From positions 1-54,467 of the forward strand of contig JAUCBJ010008356.1 of NCBI GenBank assembly GCA_032718475.1: 54,467 nucleotides of DNA. The letters are read 5' to 3'. A program made the translations under genes and the position numbers. The stretch is from Nemertoderma westbladi (Eukaryota; Xenacoelomorpha; Nemertodermatida; Nemertodermatidae). The stretch's first letter is position 1; every line of letters starts with the position of its first letter. This document shows, piece by piece, positions 42,121 through 52,984 of the stretch. The notes below the pieces were generated by a model. The model was given only the letters and a program-made list of their open reading frames with translations. It had not been told where the DNA came from and searched no databases.

Positions 42121-42948
42121 GTTCTGAAATGTAGAGCGCGCTCCTTGGATGAATGGATTGTCTGTACTATTTAGTGGGAGGTCTGCGTGAAATTTGCGAT
42201 AGTGATGATCATTGCGGATGTAGTTTTTCCGTCAATATTCCTAACTGCATTGTGGTGTCTGGACATGCGTGTGCGAAATTGTGTGTAGGTTTCTCCTATA
42301 TATGTTTCTCCTCAGAGACTACATGTTATAGCGTAGACAACAACGTTCTTGGTGGTGCACTGAGTGGATCCATGGTTACAAGTGTAACAGGGTACCTGGG
42401 CGGGTGCGGGACATTTGGTTGGGTTCAACCTGGACCTGGTGACGAGCCGTTGGAGCTTACGACCTGGCGTCGCTACTACCCTAGTTATACCTGCAAGTGG
42501 AGCCCTGCGGACAATCGATTGGATCTTCTTTGATGTCTTCGTTTATAAACGGGACTACTAACGGTATGGGTGATGGTCCTGGTGGGCTTATAGTGGCTGG
42601 ATGGTTATCCGTCTTATCTGATTGGGTAACTACTGTATGGATGAGTCTATCTACCGTGTGTGGGGGATAATCGTTATTAAGTAAGACCTCCCGCACCTTC
42701 TCTACTCATTGATTCCTTCCGGCTGTAGTCGAGCCGTACCGAATTGCTCTCCTTACGGCTTGACCGGCTGTGTTGTTAATGATGGTTTTGGGGTGGTTAC
42801 TAACGTGGTTGAGTAGAATCCCCACTTTGGCCGGTTTAGTATAAAGTTCAAAGTAGTACCTTCAAATAGTTCCTTCAATATTTATGGTTGTTAATACGTC
42901 TAGAAAGGGGATACTAGAGTAAGAGTGTTCGAGTGTTCGGACGTTGCA
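42121..42948 (-). mobile_element. Penelope-like element fragment, duplication copy 1
   Basis: On the minus strand it holds the end of a Penelope-type reverse transcriptase (FLDV, ELYTKP and NHPKTIINN-type blocks) followed by the linker and GIY-YIG endonuclease region. Compared with copy 2, a 2-base loss near 42533 shifts the frame after VPFINEDIK, so this copy is broken. The 126-codon plus-strand frame at 42153-42533 is merely antisense to it. Confidence 0.75.
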
Positions 42949-43635
42949 AGAATTAAAATTATGTAAATGTTTTTAACTTCGTGACTGAATTATGATAATA
43001 TTGGGGTTCAAAAAATATTACAGCTACTATTTCCTAATAGGCCAGCGGTTCCAGCTGTTGTTTTAGTTTTTATAATTTTTATCACAACCCATAAAAATTT
43101 GAATAGAAAACATTTATACATATTAAATTAGACGTATACTAGATACACAAGTCAAATATTTCACACACATACGCAGACGCACGCGGGTTAAAGATATACA
43201 ACACAGCATACAAATTATAAATTTGGAAATGTATATATTTAACAAACACAATAAAAACACCTATAAATACACCTTATATCAACTAGATTACGAGTTACAC
43301 ACCTGAATAATATGATAATTTATTTACTTAAACAAATATGTTGTGGTGTATCCAGCATGTTAATAACTAACACGCAACACAAATCCATTATCACCAAACA
43401 CAGTCTATCAATCGGTAGATGGAACTAAAATTTGGGTACAGCCATGGGCCAAACTACTAATCTTTTTGAAAAAAAATTTTTTGTAAACTTTTGGGATATG
43501 AGGGAGTATTAATAATCATACCAACTATTATTCCAACAATAATGGGAAGAATTACATCCCAATTTCTAAAGTGCGCTAATTCCGATAATGGTGGTCGCAG
43601 GTTGAATGATTGAAAATATTTGTAAAGTATATCTA

Positions 43636-44214
43636 CTACTACTGCTACTAGGATCGGCATGCTGCATTGCAGCTGTATTTTTAAGAATGCTGTGCCGGCT
43701 TGTCAACAAAATTGCACCGCCACAACTCCCTATCACCCATGACATTTGCTAGATCATCCGCATCTTCAAGGCCAGTGTCCTTTAAGATGCGTCTCAAGAA
43801 AGTCATGGGCTGTCCACCATGCTTATTCACTCCATGAGGCTGCCAAAGTACAATATTATGCACTGGCTGGTCCTCACGGCGAAAGCAATGTCCTGCAAAG
43901 CGGAGGCGATTTTGTTCTAGTGTCAAGCTTGGGGGAACCAATGAGACACCTCCAATGTTATGTAGTGTCTGGTTGGAGATGTGTGCATTGTACTTGACAC
44001 AATGAACCCGGCGTAGCATTCTTGTAAATGTGCCATCCAGAGATTTGGTGTCCTCAGCAGTTAGAGCCCAGCATGGACTCCCGTAGAGGAGTACTGGAAC
44101 TACTGCTGCTCTAAATAATCGGACCTTAAGTTTCCGATTAATTCTCGGTGACTTCCAAATCCTGGAAAGCCTATTCAAGGCTGCCCATGCCTTTCCCTTA
44201 CGTATTCGAAATAT
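43636..44214 (-). mobile_element. RTE-like LINE fragment 4, 5'-truncated, with target-site duplication
   Basis: Minus strand, with an intact 165-codon C-terminal frame (44178-43681): LSRIWKSPRINRKLKVRLFR, LLYGSPCWALTAEDTKSLDG, RLRFAGHCFRREDQP, ADDLANVMGDRELWR. It ends in a TAG-triplet tail. AGTATATCTA occurs at both sides (43626-43635 and 44215-44224) and once in the empty site of the second duplicate (48180-48189). Confidence 0.92.
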
Positions 44215-44957
44215 AGTATATCTAGTTTAGTATTGACACTGATACTTATGAAAAGAAAAACTATAATTATGAGTAATGTATATTTTCTTAAAGAAAATAT
44301 GTTTACTAAAGAATGATTATTATAAAGAACTATTATTCATTACTATAATTTGATCTGACACAAGCTATAAATTAGGTAAACATATATCAATTAAAAGGCA
44401 TTGAGAGAAGTATTGTTTTTCAAAGATGTACCATCTGATAAATTGTACAGCATCATCAACAAAAAAACATGTCACTGTGCACAGTACATCGAACGCGTCT
44501 TCTATACACAGTGATATTGTACCACTGCGTGCAACGGAAAAAACACTTCAAGGTCGAATACATCAAAGCAATAATATATATTCAATGAATGGCTACGCGG
44601 GATGAGGCCCTAGGGGTCAGTACAATACAATTGCCACCAGAATATTGATGGACCCCATCGCTCACCCTACGGTAGTATAATAGTATACCGGCCCGACACG
44701 TCACCCAAGGCAAGAAGTTACCGAGACCGCGCATAGGAACGTAAGAAAATAAATATAAGTTGATTATACGGCAGTAATTGGATATGTCAATCCAAAAAAT
44801 ATATCGTTTTTTTGTTCTCAAACGACTTCCGACCAATGATGCAATACAAACATTAGTTCAGATTAGCTTAATTAGCTTAGTAAACGAACTTAAAATTATA
44901 ATAAAATATATTATATATTTATTTAATATAATTTATATTCAATTGTATTAATTAATG
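44215..44957 (+). repeat. 743-bp identical block, copy 1
   Basis: Every base matches 48180-48922 at a constant offset of 3965. It includes an 84-codon minus-strand frame (44836-44582) that begins MVGSRLRTKKRYIFW and is identical in both copies. I see no domain in it, and DNA identity alone explains its conservation. Confidence 0.95.
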
Positions 44958-45206
44958 TGAGCTTAAGCGCGCATAGCGATTAATTAAGAATTAAGGATAG
45001 GAATTGATCTGGGATTGGAATAGAACGTGTACCACGCCTGGCGCCATCCTTGAATTACTACAGTAGCTAAGGTGAAAAAATCTGAGAATGATGTTGCACC
45101 ATGGCCCTCGATAGTCTGTTATATAACTAAAATTCAAGCCGCTGCTGTACAGCTAACAACTCTGTAGTATATTTGGATACGTCATTAATTTGGTACCGTG
45201 TTGTTT

Positions 45207-46530
45207 AGTACCGCTTTAAAAAACTGCGTAAACGCCGTCCGCGCAAGAAAGACTAACTGTTTAGAGTATTTACATATATTAGAAACTGTGATTTTTGTAT
45301 ATTTATAAACTTGAATCCCATTTTCTGGGAGCGGTGTAAAGGCTTTTGCGGATATACTCAGTCCCCCTCGCCCGCAAGGTACCGTTATAGGTGTTTTAAC
45401 GGACATAAAAGTCATTCTTCTATATACGTGCTTTGGTGGACATGGTAAGGCAAAAAACCCGCAATGCACCAAATACCCTGGCACAGCTTAGCCTTGATGA
45501 TTCAGATTACGACATCTAACAGCTGGTTGCTGACATGGAAACGGCCATTGGACACATGGTTCTTTATTTAGCTTAACAGCCAATCAGAGCGATTTTGTCT
45601 GTCGATGTGGAGATTTTTGGCCGATCGTGCTAGGAGTGTTCAGTCTTACTGTTTTTTCTATATACTGTTGTGTTGTTTCTATCTAGGCCAGGAACACCGG
45701 CTCTAGAGTCAATTCGTTTCAGACTTTAGAAGAAACATTAGTAGGCTTAATATTATAGAGCGTATAACTGTTATCAGTCCATATCATATATCACATATCA
45801 TAACTTGTCATATCATATCTTAACCTACCGTCTTAATGTTTTTACTGTTGTCATATTTTGTATCAGTTGGTTGAATACTATTTGGAGAACATTTATAAAG
45901 AACCCAAATTTCCCAATTTTCTTGATACACTACAGGTTAGAGAGACGGGTTATATATAGCGATTGCGACTTATATTATTGTGGTTTGTAGTGAATTTAAT
46001 GCTATTTGATAAGCACTACATGAGTCCGTTGCTGTTCTCTTTATATATGATAAAATTCATTGACGGTCGGCAAATTAGTGAGCAGTATTGTGTGTTACCG
46101 GTAGTGTGCATGATTGTGGCTGATAACTAAGCATTTCCTAAAGAATGCGCCTCATACGTGAATCATAAGCCTTACCGACTTACCGTTGTGATTAGTATAA
46201 GTCATATCTCTGTTTACCTAGATAGAGCGCCACGTCCTAAAGGAACTGTTAATATTTCCCGAAAGTGAATAATATTAGTCAGAAATTATTTATTAACGAT
46301 CAATCGAATAATACAGTAAGCTTACACTGCAATAATAATCTAAGCCCTCAGAATCCAGTCTCCCGGGTATATCCAGCGGGTGAATGGACGCGCACTAGGC
46401 TGGCTTCTGCTAATGTTGTGTTTATTGGTATTAAATATTTGTCAACTTCTAAAGTCTATTTATAAACCAAAAGACATATAAATTTTGGCAGGTTAAACTG
46501 CTAAAGGTCTTCAAAAGCGCGTACAATATG
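45207..46530. other. Spacer between the duplicates
   Basis: Single-copy, AT-rich. A minus-strand frame of 99 codons (45484-45185) partly overlaps the duplicated end and shows no domain. A TATCATATCA-type repeat occurs near 45780-45815. No gene is called. Confidence 0.5.
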
Positions 46531-46599
46531 TTTTAACTTCGTGACTGAAATATGATAATACTGGGGTTCAAAAATATTACAGCTACTATTTCCTAATAG
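46531..46599 (+). repeat. 69-bp direct repeat (pseudo-LTR-like), left
   Basis: Identical to 47513-47581: it starts TTTTAACTTCGTGACTGAAA and ends GCTACTATTTCCTAATAG. The pair brackets the Penelope-like coding part. A partly deleted left copy (about 42073-42119) and a right copy (42971-43040, a few changes) bracket the other duplicate. Confidence 0.85.
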
Positions 46600-47512
46600 T
46601 TCTGAAATGTAGAGCGCGCTCCTTGGATGAATGGATTGTCTGTACTATTTAGTGGGAGGTCTGCGTGAAATTTGCGATAGTGATGATCATTGCGGATGTA
46701 GTTTTTCCGTCAATATTCCTAACTGCATTGTGGTGTCTGGACATGCGTGTGCGAAATTGTGTGTAGGTTTCTCCGATATATGTTTCTCCACAGAGACTAC
46801 ATGTTATAGCGTAGACAACAACGTTCTTGGTGGTGAACTGAGTGGACCCATGGTTACAAGTGTAACAGGGTACCTGGGCGGGTACGGGACATTTGGTTGG
46901 GTTCAACCTGGACCTGGTGACGAGCCGTTGGAGCTTACGACCTGGCGTCGCTACTTTCCTAGTTATACCTGCAAGTGGAGACCTGCGGACAATCGATTGG
47001 ATCTTCCTTTTAATGTCTTCGTTTATAAACGGGACTACTAACGGTATGGGTGATGGTCCTGGTGGGCTTATAGTGGTTGGAGGGTTATCCGTCTTATCTG
47101 ATTGGGTAACTACTGTATGGATGAGTCTCTCTACCGTGTGTGGGGGATAATCGTTATTAAGTAAGACCTGCCGCACCTTCTCTACTCATCGATCCCTTCC
47201 GGCTGTAGTCGAGCCGTACCGAATTGCTCTCCTTACGGCTTGACGGGCTGTGTTGTTAATGATGGTTTTGGGGTGGTTACTAGAATTGCTCTCCTTACGA
47301 CTTGACGGGCTGTGTTGTTAATGATGGTTTTGGGGTGGTTACTAAAGTGGTTGAGTAGAATCCCCACGTTGGCCGGTTTAGTATAAAGTTCAAAGTAGTA
47401 CCTTCAAATAGTTCCTTCAATATTAATGGTTGTTAATACGTCTAGAAAGGGGATACTAGAGTAAGAGTGTTCGAGTGTTCGGGCGTTGCAAGAATTAAAA
47501 TTATGTAAATGT
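46600..47512 (-). mobile_element. Penelope-like element fragment with GIY-YIG endonuclease, copy 2
   Basis: Minus strand, 5'-truncated. The first part (about 47475-47180) is the end of the reverse transcriptase with frame breaks. It includes a tandem duplication of about 63 bases (47219-47282 and 47283-47345) absent from copy 1. The open part (47176-46649, 175 codons) has the linker VPFINEDIKRKIQSI, paired cysteines CYTC and CSLC, and the GIY-YIG core VVVYAITCSLCGETYIGET with R and H (FRTRMSRHHN) following. Such an endonuclease behind a reverse transcriptase is diagnostic of Penelope-like retroelements. A stop near 46649 cuts the normal C terminus. Confidence 0.85.
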
Positions 47513-47581
47513 TTTTAACTTCGTGACTGAAATATGATAATACTGGGGTTCAAAAATATTACAGCTACTATTTCCTAATAG
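47513..47581 (+). repeat. 69-bp direct repeat (pseudo-LTR-like), right
   Basis: Identical to 46531-46599 by eye. It lies upstream of the truncated reverse-transcriptase frame. Penelope-like elements often carry pseudo-LTRs that arise from partial tandem copies; this pair is short but in the expected place. Confidence 0.8.
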
Positions 47582-48179
47582 GCCACCACGATCAGCGGTT
47601 CCAGCTGTTGTTTTAGTTTTTATAATTTTTATCACAACCCATAAAAATTTGAATAGAAAACATTTATACATATTAAATGAGACGTACTGTATACTAGATA
47701 CACAAGTCTAATATTTCACACTCATACGCAGGCGCACGCGGGTTAAAGGTATACAATACAGCATACAATTTATACATTTGGAAATGTATATATTTAACAA
47801 ACACAATAAAAACACCTATAAATACACCTTATATCAACTAGATTACGAGTTACACACCTGAATAATATGATAATTTATTTACTTAAACAAATGTTGTGGT
47901 GTATCGAGCATGTTAATAACTAACACGCAACACAAGTCCATTATCACCAAACACAGTCTAACAGCCGGTAGATGGAGCTAAAATTTGGGTACAGCCATGG
48001 GCCAAACTACTAATCTTTTAGAAAAAAAAAATTTTTGTATACTTTTGGGATATGAGGGAGTATTAATAATCATACCAACTATTATTCCAACAATAATGGG
48101 AAGAATTACATCGCAATTTCTAAAGTGCGCTGAATCCGATAATATTGGTCGCAGGTTGAATGAATGAAAATGTTTGTAA

Positions 48180-48922
48180 AGTATATCTAGTTTAGTATTG
48201 ACACTGATACTTATGAAAAGAAAAACTATAATTATGAGTAATGTATATTTTCTTAAAGAAAATATGTTTACTAAAGAATGATTATTATAAAGAACTATTA
48301 TTCATTACTATAATTTGATCTGACACAAGCTATAAATTAGGTAAACATATATCAATTAAAAGGCATTGAGAGAAGTATTGTTTTTCAAAGATGTACCATC
48401 TGATAAATTGTACAGCATCATCAACAAAAAAACATGTCACTGTGCACAGTACATCGAACGCGTCTTCTATACACAGTGATATTGTACCACTGCGTGCAAC
48501 GGAAAAAACACTTCAAGGTCGAATACATCAAAGCAATAATATATATTCAATGAATGGCTACGCGGGATGAGGCCCTAGGGGTCAGTACAATACAATTGCC
48601 ACCAGAATATTGATGGACCCCATCGCTCACCCTACGGTAGTATAATAGTATACCGGCCCGACACGTCACCCAAGGCAAGAAGTTACCGAGACCGCGCATA
48701 GGAACGTAAGAAAATAAATATAAGTTGATTATACGGCAGTAATTGGATATGTCAATCCAAAAAATATATCGTTTTTTTGTTCTCAAACGACTTCCGACCA
48801 ATGATGCAATACAAACATTAGTTCAGATTAGCTTAATTAGCTTAGTAAACGAACTTAAAATTATAATAAAATATATTATATATTTATTTAATATAATTTA
48901 TATTCAATTGTATTAATTAATG
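48180..48922 (+). repeat. 743-bp identical block, copy 2
   Basis: Matches 44215-44957 without a difference. Left of it the copies differ at about 10 of 190 bases; right of it comes the SINE. Its 84-codon minus frame is at 48801-48547. Confidence 0.95.
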
Positions 48923-48931
48923 CGATCTAAA

Positions 48932-49162
48932 GGCGGGGTAGCTCAGTTGGTTGAGCGCCGGGCCTGCAATCTATTGGTTGTAGGTTCGACCCCCGCCTGG
49001 GTACACTCAGCCTTTCATCCACTGGGGTCGATAAAGTGAGTACCAGTTAAATTACTGGGAGCAAAACAAGAGAGAGGAGTAGCGCCCACCCCAACCCTCG
49101 GGTAGCAGCTATCGAAAGAGGAGCCTTCGGGTCGCCTCCGGCCTCGGCCGACTGTTTGCTTG
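48932..49162 (+). mobile_element. Full-length tRNA-Cys-like SINE
   Basis: The tRNA-like head has A-box TAGCTCAGTTGG (48939-48950), a CTGCAAT anticodon loop (GCA, Cys-like) and B-box GGTTCGACCCC (48983-48993). A body follows with CCTTTCATCCACTGGGGTCG and ATAAAGTGAGTACCAGTT (about 49011-49050), which resembles a central domain I associate with molluscan, especially cephalopod, tRNA-SINEs. The tail AGGAGTAGCGCCCACCC ... CTGTTTGCTTG is shared with 38901-38991. TATTAATTAAT occurs on both sides (48911-48921 and 49168-49178) but not directly adjacent, so the duplication is uncertain. Confidence 0.85.
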
Positions 49163-49578
49163 CTATATATTAATTAATTGGAAGGTGTATTGGGCTAACT
49201 CTATATTAACATGTGCCGGATATATTTGTCAAATTTAAATGTATCTAATATATACTCGTTGTACGAATCGATTATAAATAATAATTAATCTTAATAACAT
49301 TTATTAATACGACAATAAATAGTTGAAGGAAATACGTAGAAATTATTTCGTACTCTATAATCCAAATACCGGTACTTTTTATTCAATAATTAATTACAGC
49401 TCACCCTGCAGGCAGATGCAACATTGAAACCACCTACAATGCATCCTACAATGATAACGGAATTTTATTAACTACTTTGAATTCGCAGTAAACGTATTGG
49501 TGGTTCCGCTATAAGATTAATTGTAAACAACGAGACGCCGACACGTGTGTTTCAACTGAATTGGACGCGAATAGTAAT
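49163..49578. other. Sequence present only in duplication copy 2
   Basis: About 410 AT-rich bases without a recognisable gene or element, absent from the equivalent place of copy 1. It is either a second insertion here or a deletion in copy 1. A TACCGGTA-type motif lies near 49369. Confidence 0.5.
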
Positions 49579-49804
49579 TTAAGGATAGGATAGGAATTGA
49601 TCTGGGATTGGAATAGAACGTGTACCAGGCCTGGCGCCATTCTTGAATTACTACAGTAGCTAAGGTGAAAAAATCTGAGAATGATGTTGCACCGTGGCCC
49701 TCGATAGTCTGTAATATAACTAAAATTCAAGCCGCTGCTGTAAAACTACCAACTCTGTAGTATATTTGAATACGTCATTAATTTGGTACCATGTTGTTTT
49801 GTTA

Positions 49805-50008
49805 CCCCCCCCCCCCCCCCCCCCCACACCCCCATCACAGGTAGTGATTCCTGTTACACCCCATTCAAAAACACGATTAATTTGGTGTGCGGACAGTCCC
49901 CCCCCCCCCCCCCCCCATTCAAGTAGGACACCCCGGACACTTCCCCCCGGACACTTCCCCCCGGACACTTCCCCCCCAGACACCTTCCCCCGGACACTCC
50001 CTCCCCCG
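49805..50008. repeat. Poly-C tracts and CGGACACTTCCCC short tandem
   Basis: Runs of 21 C (49805-49825) and 19 C (49898-49916) are followed by about five degenerate 14-15-base units of CCGGACACTTCCCCC (49933-50008). The long open frames on both strands are compositional artefacts. Confidence 0.85.
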
Positions 50009-50194
50009 ACTGTTCTTAACTTCGCACATTCATATTTTTCATTTTGTAAGGTAAACGGACCGCTTGTCTCTAGACAAGTTGTATCCAATTTTCTTTTCTT
50101 AGCTCAGAAAGTGATCTTTTGCATCCCAATTTTACATTTTGTATACAAGTTGTAACCCAATCGCGACGATTGGTTCCAATCATCCGATTCTAAT

Positions 50195-50289
50195 CTTCGC
50201 CCAAGAGAAACCTTCGCCCAAGAGAAACCTTCGCCCAAGAGAAACCTTCGCCCAAGAGAAACCTTCGCCCAAGAGAAACCTTCGCCCAC
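50195..50289 (+). repeat. 17-bp tandem array (CTTCGCCCAAGAGAAAC), 5.5 units
   Basis: Perfect units start at 50195, 50212, 50229, 50246 and 50263, with a partial one at 50280. Confidence 0.95.
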
Positions 50290-50805
50290 AGGGAATTTTC
50301 CCGATAAGTTACCTGCGCCCGCTAATTATCAATCAATGGAAAGGAGCATTTGTTTATCTTTGGATCTATCTATTTACGTACATATCTGTGTGTTTTAATA
50401 TTTGCAAGCCTGGTAAATAAAGAAAACAGATTTGTAAGTGAATCCAAAGAGTGCTTAAGCGAATTATTTCCAACGAAATGCCTTATTAGCATTTGAAGCT
50501 ACTATTAATGTCAGATTGAAAACCAAATTTAAATAAATGAAAATAGTGTTATTTACAGTCTTATTTAGCAGTACAGCACATTATTTTTTATTTTAACATA
50601 CCATTATTATTATTTGTCCTTCAAGAACAGTTGTGGATTGTGTCATTATTTGGATCCCAAATTGGCCCTGGTTTAAAAATAATGAAATTTATGTTCTTAG
50701 GTCTGGAATTTACAAATAAATGGGGAACATTTTGACAGAAAACAGATCTGTTCCATTCAAAAGGATGTCATGATTGCCCGGCACCGACTTGGGCAGGACT
50801 GTATC

Positions 50806-50865
50806 TGGGAACGAATTGTCCGGGAACGAATTGTCCGGGAACGAATTGTCCGGGAACGAATAGTC
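50806..50865 (+). repeat. 15-bp tandem array (CGGGAACGAATTGTC), 4 units
   Basis: Units at 50806, 50821, 50836 and 50851; the first has CTGGGAACG and the last ends ATAGTC. Confidence 0.9.
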
Positions 50866-51739
50866 CTGATTCTGAATAGGATTATTCGCCGGCGAAGCAA
50901 AATCGATTCATATTATATGATATTGTGCAGGGAAATTTCGTTTCGGGACTGACTAATCGATCCCGGATAATATTATCCCAATGTTATTGAATGTCACAAC
51001 GGAACTTCACTTCACAATGAGTAATGAACTCTTACTACCAAAACAGCTCGCAAACATAACGGTAAGATAGGCAAGTGCAAAATCATAAACTTCAATTCCA
51101 ATCACACAGTACATAGCCATATAGCCGGTAAATATATAGCCATATTAACTGCTATAGATTACAACAGAGCACCGTGTATAGCCATAAACTAATCAAAGCA
51201 ATAAATGATACCCATTATTCTCTGTAGCGAACTCATTAAATGATTAAAGATTATCAATGGAATCAAACTGCTACAGTACTTCAAGTTCCATTGGTGGTGG
51301 CTTATTCGCTTATTCTCTATTCATTTCATTTTATTTATTAATCTATATTCATACATACATTATTATGAATATCCAATTTCTCAAGGCTGTAATTTGAGCA
51401 TCTCCAATCCGAATCTGAAGGGGGTAGATAAATCTATATAGTATATCCTATGTGAGAATTAACACGTAAAATGTTTTACAAAAGGGAACTATGAAAAAAG
51501 TCGAGAAAGAGCAAGGTTAAAAAAGTGTAGGGGAAAGAACAGGATTGTTATATTCAATTTAATTAAATTTGATTTGAATATTTAATATGAAGATTAAAAT
51601 TATATAAATCACTAAACAGTAAGTACAATATCCCATGAAAATCTAAACTATTTAGGAAAGACAAGGGGGGGGGGGGGTGATTGGATGCAAATCCAATATA
51701 TATATAAATATATATGGATATAATATATATAATATATAT

Positions 51740-51850
51740 AGATGCAAAACAATAAACTAAAGTTCAATGAACTGGTTACAGTTATATTTTAGCAAGAAAT
51801 CAGTTATTATATGTTATTTACGTCGATTTTCCACTGGAGAGAGTTGTAAT
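51740..51850 (+). repeat. Dispersed repeat R2, copy 3
   Basis: AAACAATAAACTAAAGTT, GAACTGGTTACAGTTATATT, TCAGTTATTATATGT and TCGATTTTCCACTGGAGAG follow the order of the copy at 16905-17042, with a G run about 65-75 bases upstream in both. Confidence 0.55.
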
Positions 51851-52477
51851 TGAATGCGCCAAGCCAATGAGTCCCCCATCCCCTACGATTTTTGAAATAA
51901 AATATATAATAATATACATTGAAAATGAGGTGTGTGGAAATATGTTGAAAAAGAAGCATAAAACTTTAACGTAAAAACTAAACTAACTAGAGAAAAAATA
52001 GTTAAATTTTTTGTCAAGAATGAATTAGGGAAATAAAGCCGGCCTTTTGAGCGCCGCCGTGTGATTAAATCACCACCAATCATTCGCCTTCGATTGTATC
52101 AACTTCTGTGGTTGGCAAGAAGCTCAAACATCACTGGTGAACTCACATTGATGGATGTTAGCAGTATATGAATTATTAACAATACACATGCCAGTGTATT
52201 GGTGACAAGAACGATTCAACTTGTTACTGTCATGAATGGAAGAACTGATGACCTGGTAGGTAGTATGCATTGCTTAGAGCAGTTATTTTGAAGGAATTTG
52301 CCTCTCAAGTCCATTGAAGTACTACACATAAACGACGCCAATATATTATTGTAACTTCGACCGGAGTTTAGTTATGTACAGTTCACTGAATATTAATTAG
52401 GCATATAACAAACCAGTTTATATACCGGTAAATTTATAAATAAATGATAAATACTGACACAGGGGCTTTATAACATT

Positions 52478-52666
52478 ACAATAATATTATATAGTGTCTG
52501 ATTGGAGATGTGTTGCATTGTTCTTGACACAGAAAACTCGACGTAGCATTCTTGTGTAAGTGCCATCCAGATATTTGGTGTCCTCAGCAGTTAGAGCTCA
52601 GCACGGACTCCCATATAGGAGTACTGGAACTACTGCTGCCCTTAATAATCGGACCTTTAGTTTCCC
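52478..52666 (-). mobile_element. RTE-like LINE fragment 5 (internal)
   Basis: A short internal piece matching the TAEDTKSLDG to HCVKYNAHISNQTL coding part of the other copies on the minus strand, with both ends missing. Frames are broken. Confidence 0.75.
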
Positions 52667-52984
52667 TACTTGGATTCACATTACAAGAACATAGACGCGG
52701 CAGATATCCCACTCATACAGTCACAGCAGACAGCGACTTTACAGATGACATCTTCCTCCTTTTTTGTATTACCATTTATTATTATTAGTATTATTCTTAT
52801 TTCAGATTAAAATTCCTAGACTATAATGTAATTTAGCAAACAACATAAATGTAAACATAAACAATGTGTAAATTAATACGGAAATTATAACAAGCACAAA
52901 ATCGCGCAAAGGTCCGCGTCTACTAACGTATGAACTGTCTCCTTGAATGGCTTACTATCAATCTCACTACCAAAAAACATTCAC
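52667..52984. other. Non-coding region
   Basis: AT-rich; nothing is recognised. Confidence 0.45.

Larger units (their letters stand above)
42091..45206 (+). repeat. Direct duplication, copy 1
   Basis: This matches copy 2 (46569-49799) in the same order: a Penelope-like part, a non-coding block, an identical block (44215-44957) and a last block (44991-45206). Outside the identical block the copies differ by roughly 5%. Copy 1 alone carries the LINE insertion at 43636-44214. Confidence 0.9.
46569..49799 (+). repeat. Direct duplication, copy 2
   Basis: Partner of 42091-45206. It lacks the LINE of copy 1 but has 48923-49578 (a SINE plus about 410 bases of other sequence) where copy 1 has only about 33 bases. 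The end block 49579-49799 pairs with 44991-45206. Confidence 0.9.
50290..52477. other. Non-coding region with small repeats
   Basis: No credible gene. It holds a 15-bp tandem array, a 13-G run at 51665-51677, alternating AT around 51700-51740, and the third R2 copy. The frames at 50770-50952 and 51883-52083 show no domain. Confidence 0.5.

Noticed and set aside
42153-42533. 126-codon plus-strand frame, cysteine-rich, repeated at 46631-47041
   Set aside because: Antisense to the Penelope-like endonuclease region, which explains its conservation and cysteine content.
44582-44836. 84-codon frame identical at 48547-48801 as a conserved small gene
   Set aside because: The identity extends over 743 bp of DNA including clearly non-coding parts, so it is no evidence of protein constraint.
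45185-45484. 99-codon minus-strand frame as a gene
   Set aside because: No domain, partly overlaps the end of the duplicated block, and the other duplicate does not preserve it.
48932-49003. Functional tRNA-Cys gene
   Set aside because: The anticodon stem is mismatched and the sequence continues into a SINE body and a tail shared with another locus.
49720-50289. Glycine/proline-rich open frames on both strands
   Set aside because: Produced by homopolymers and short tandem repeats.
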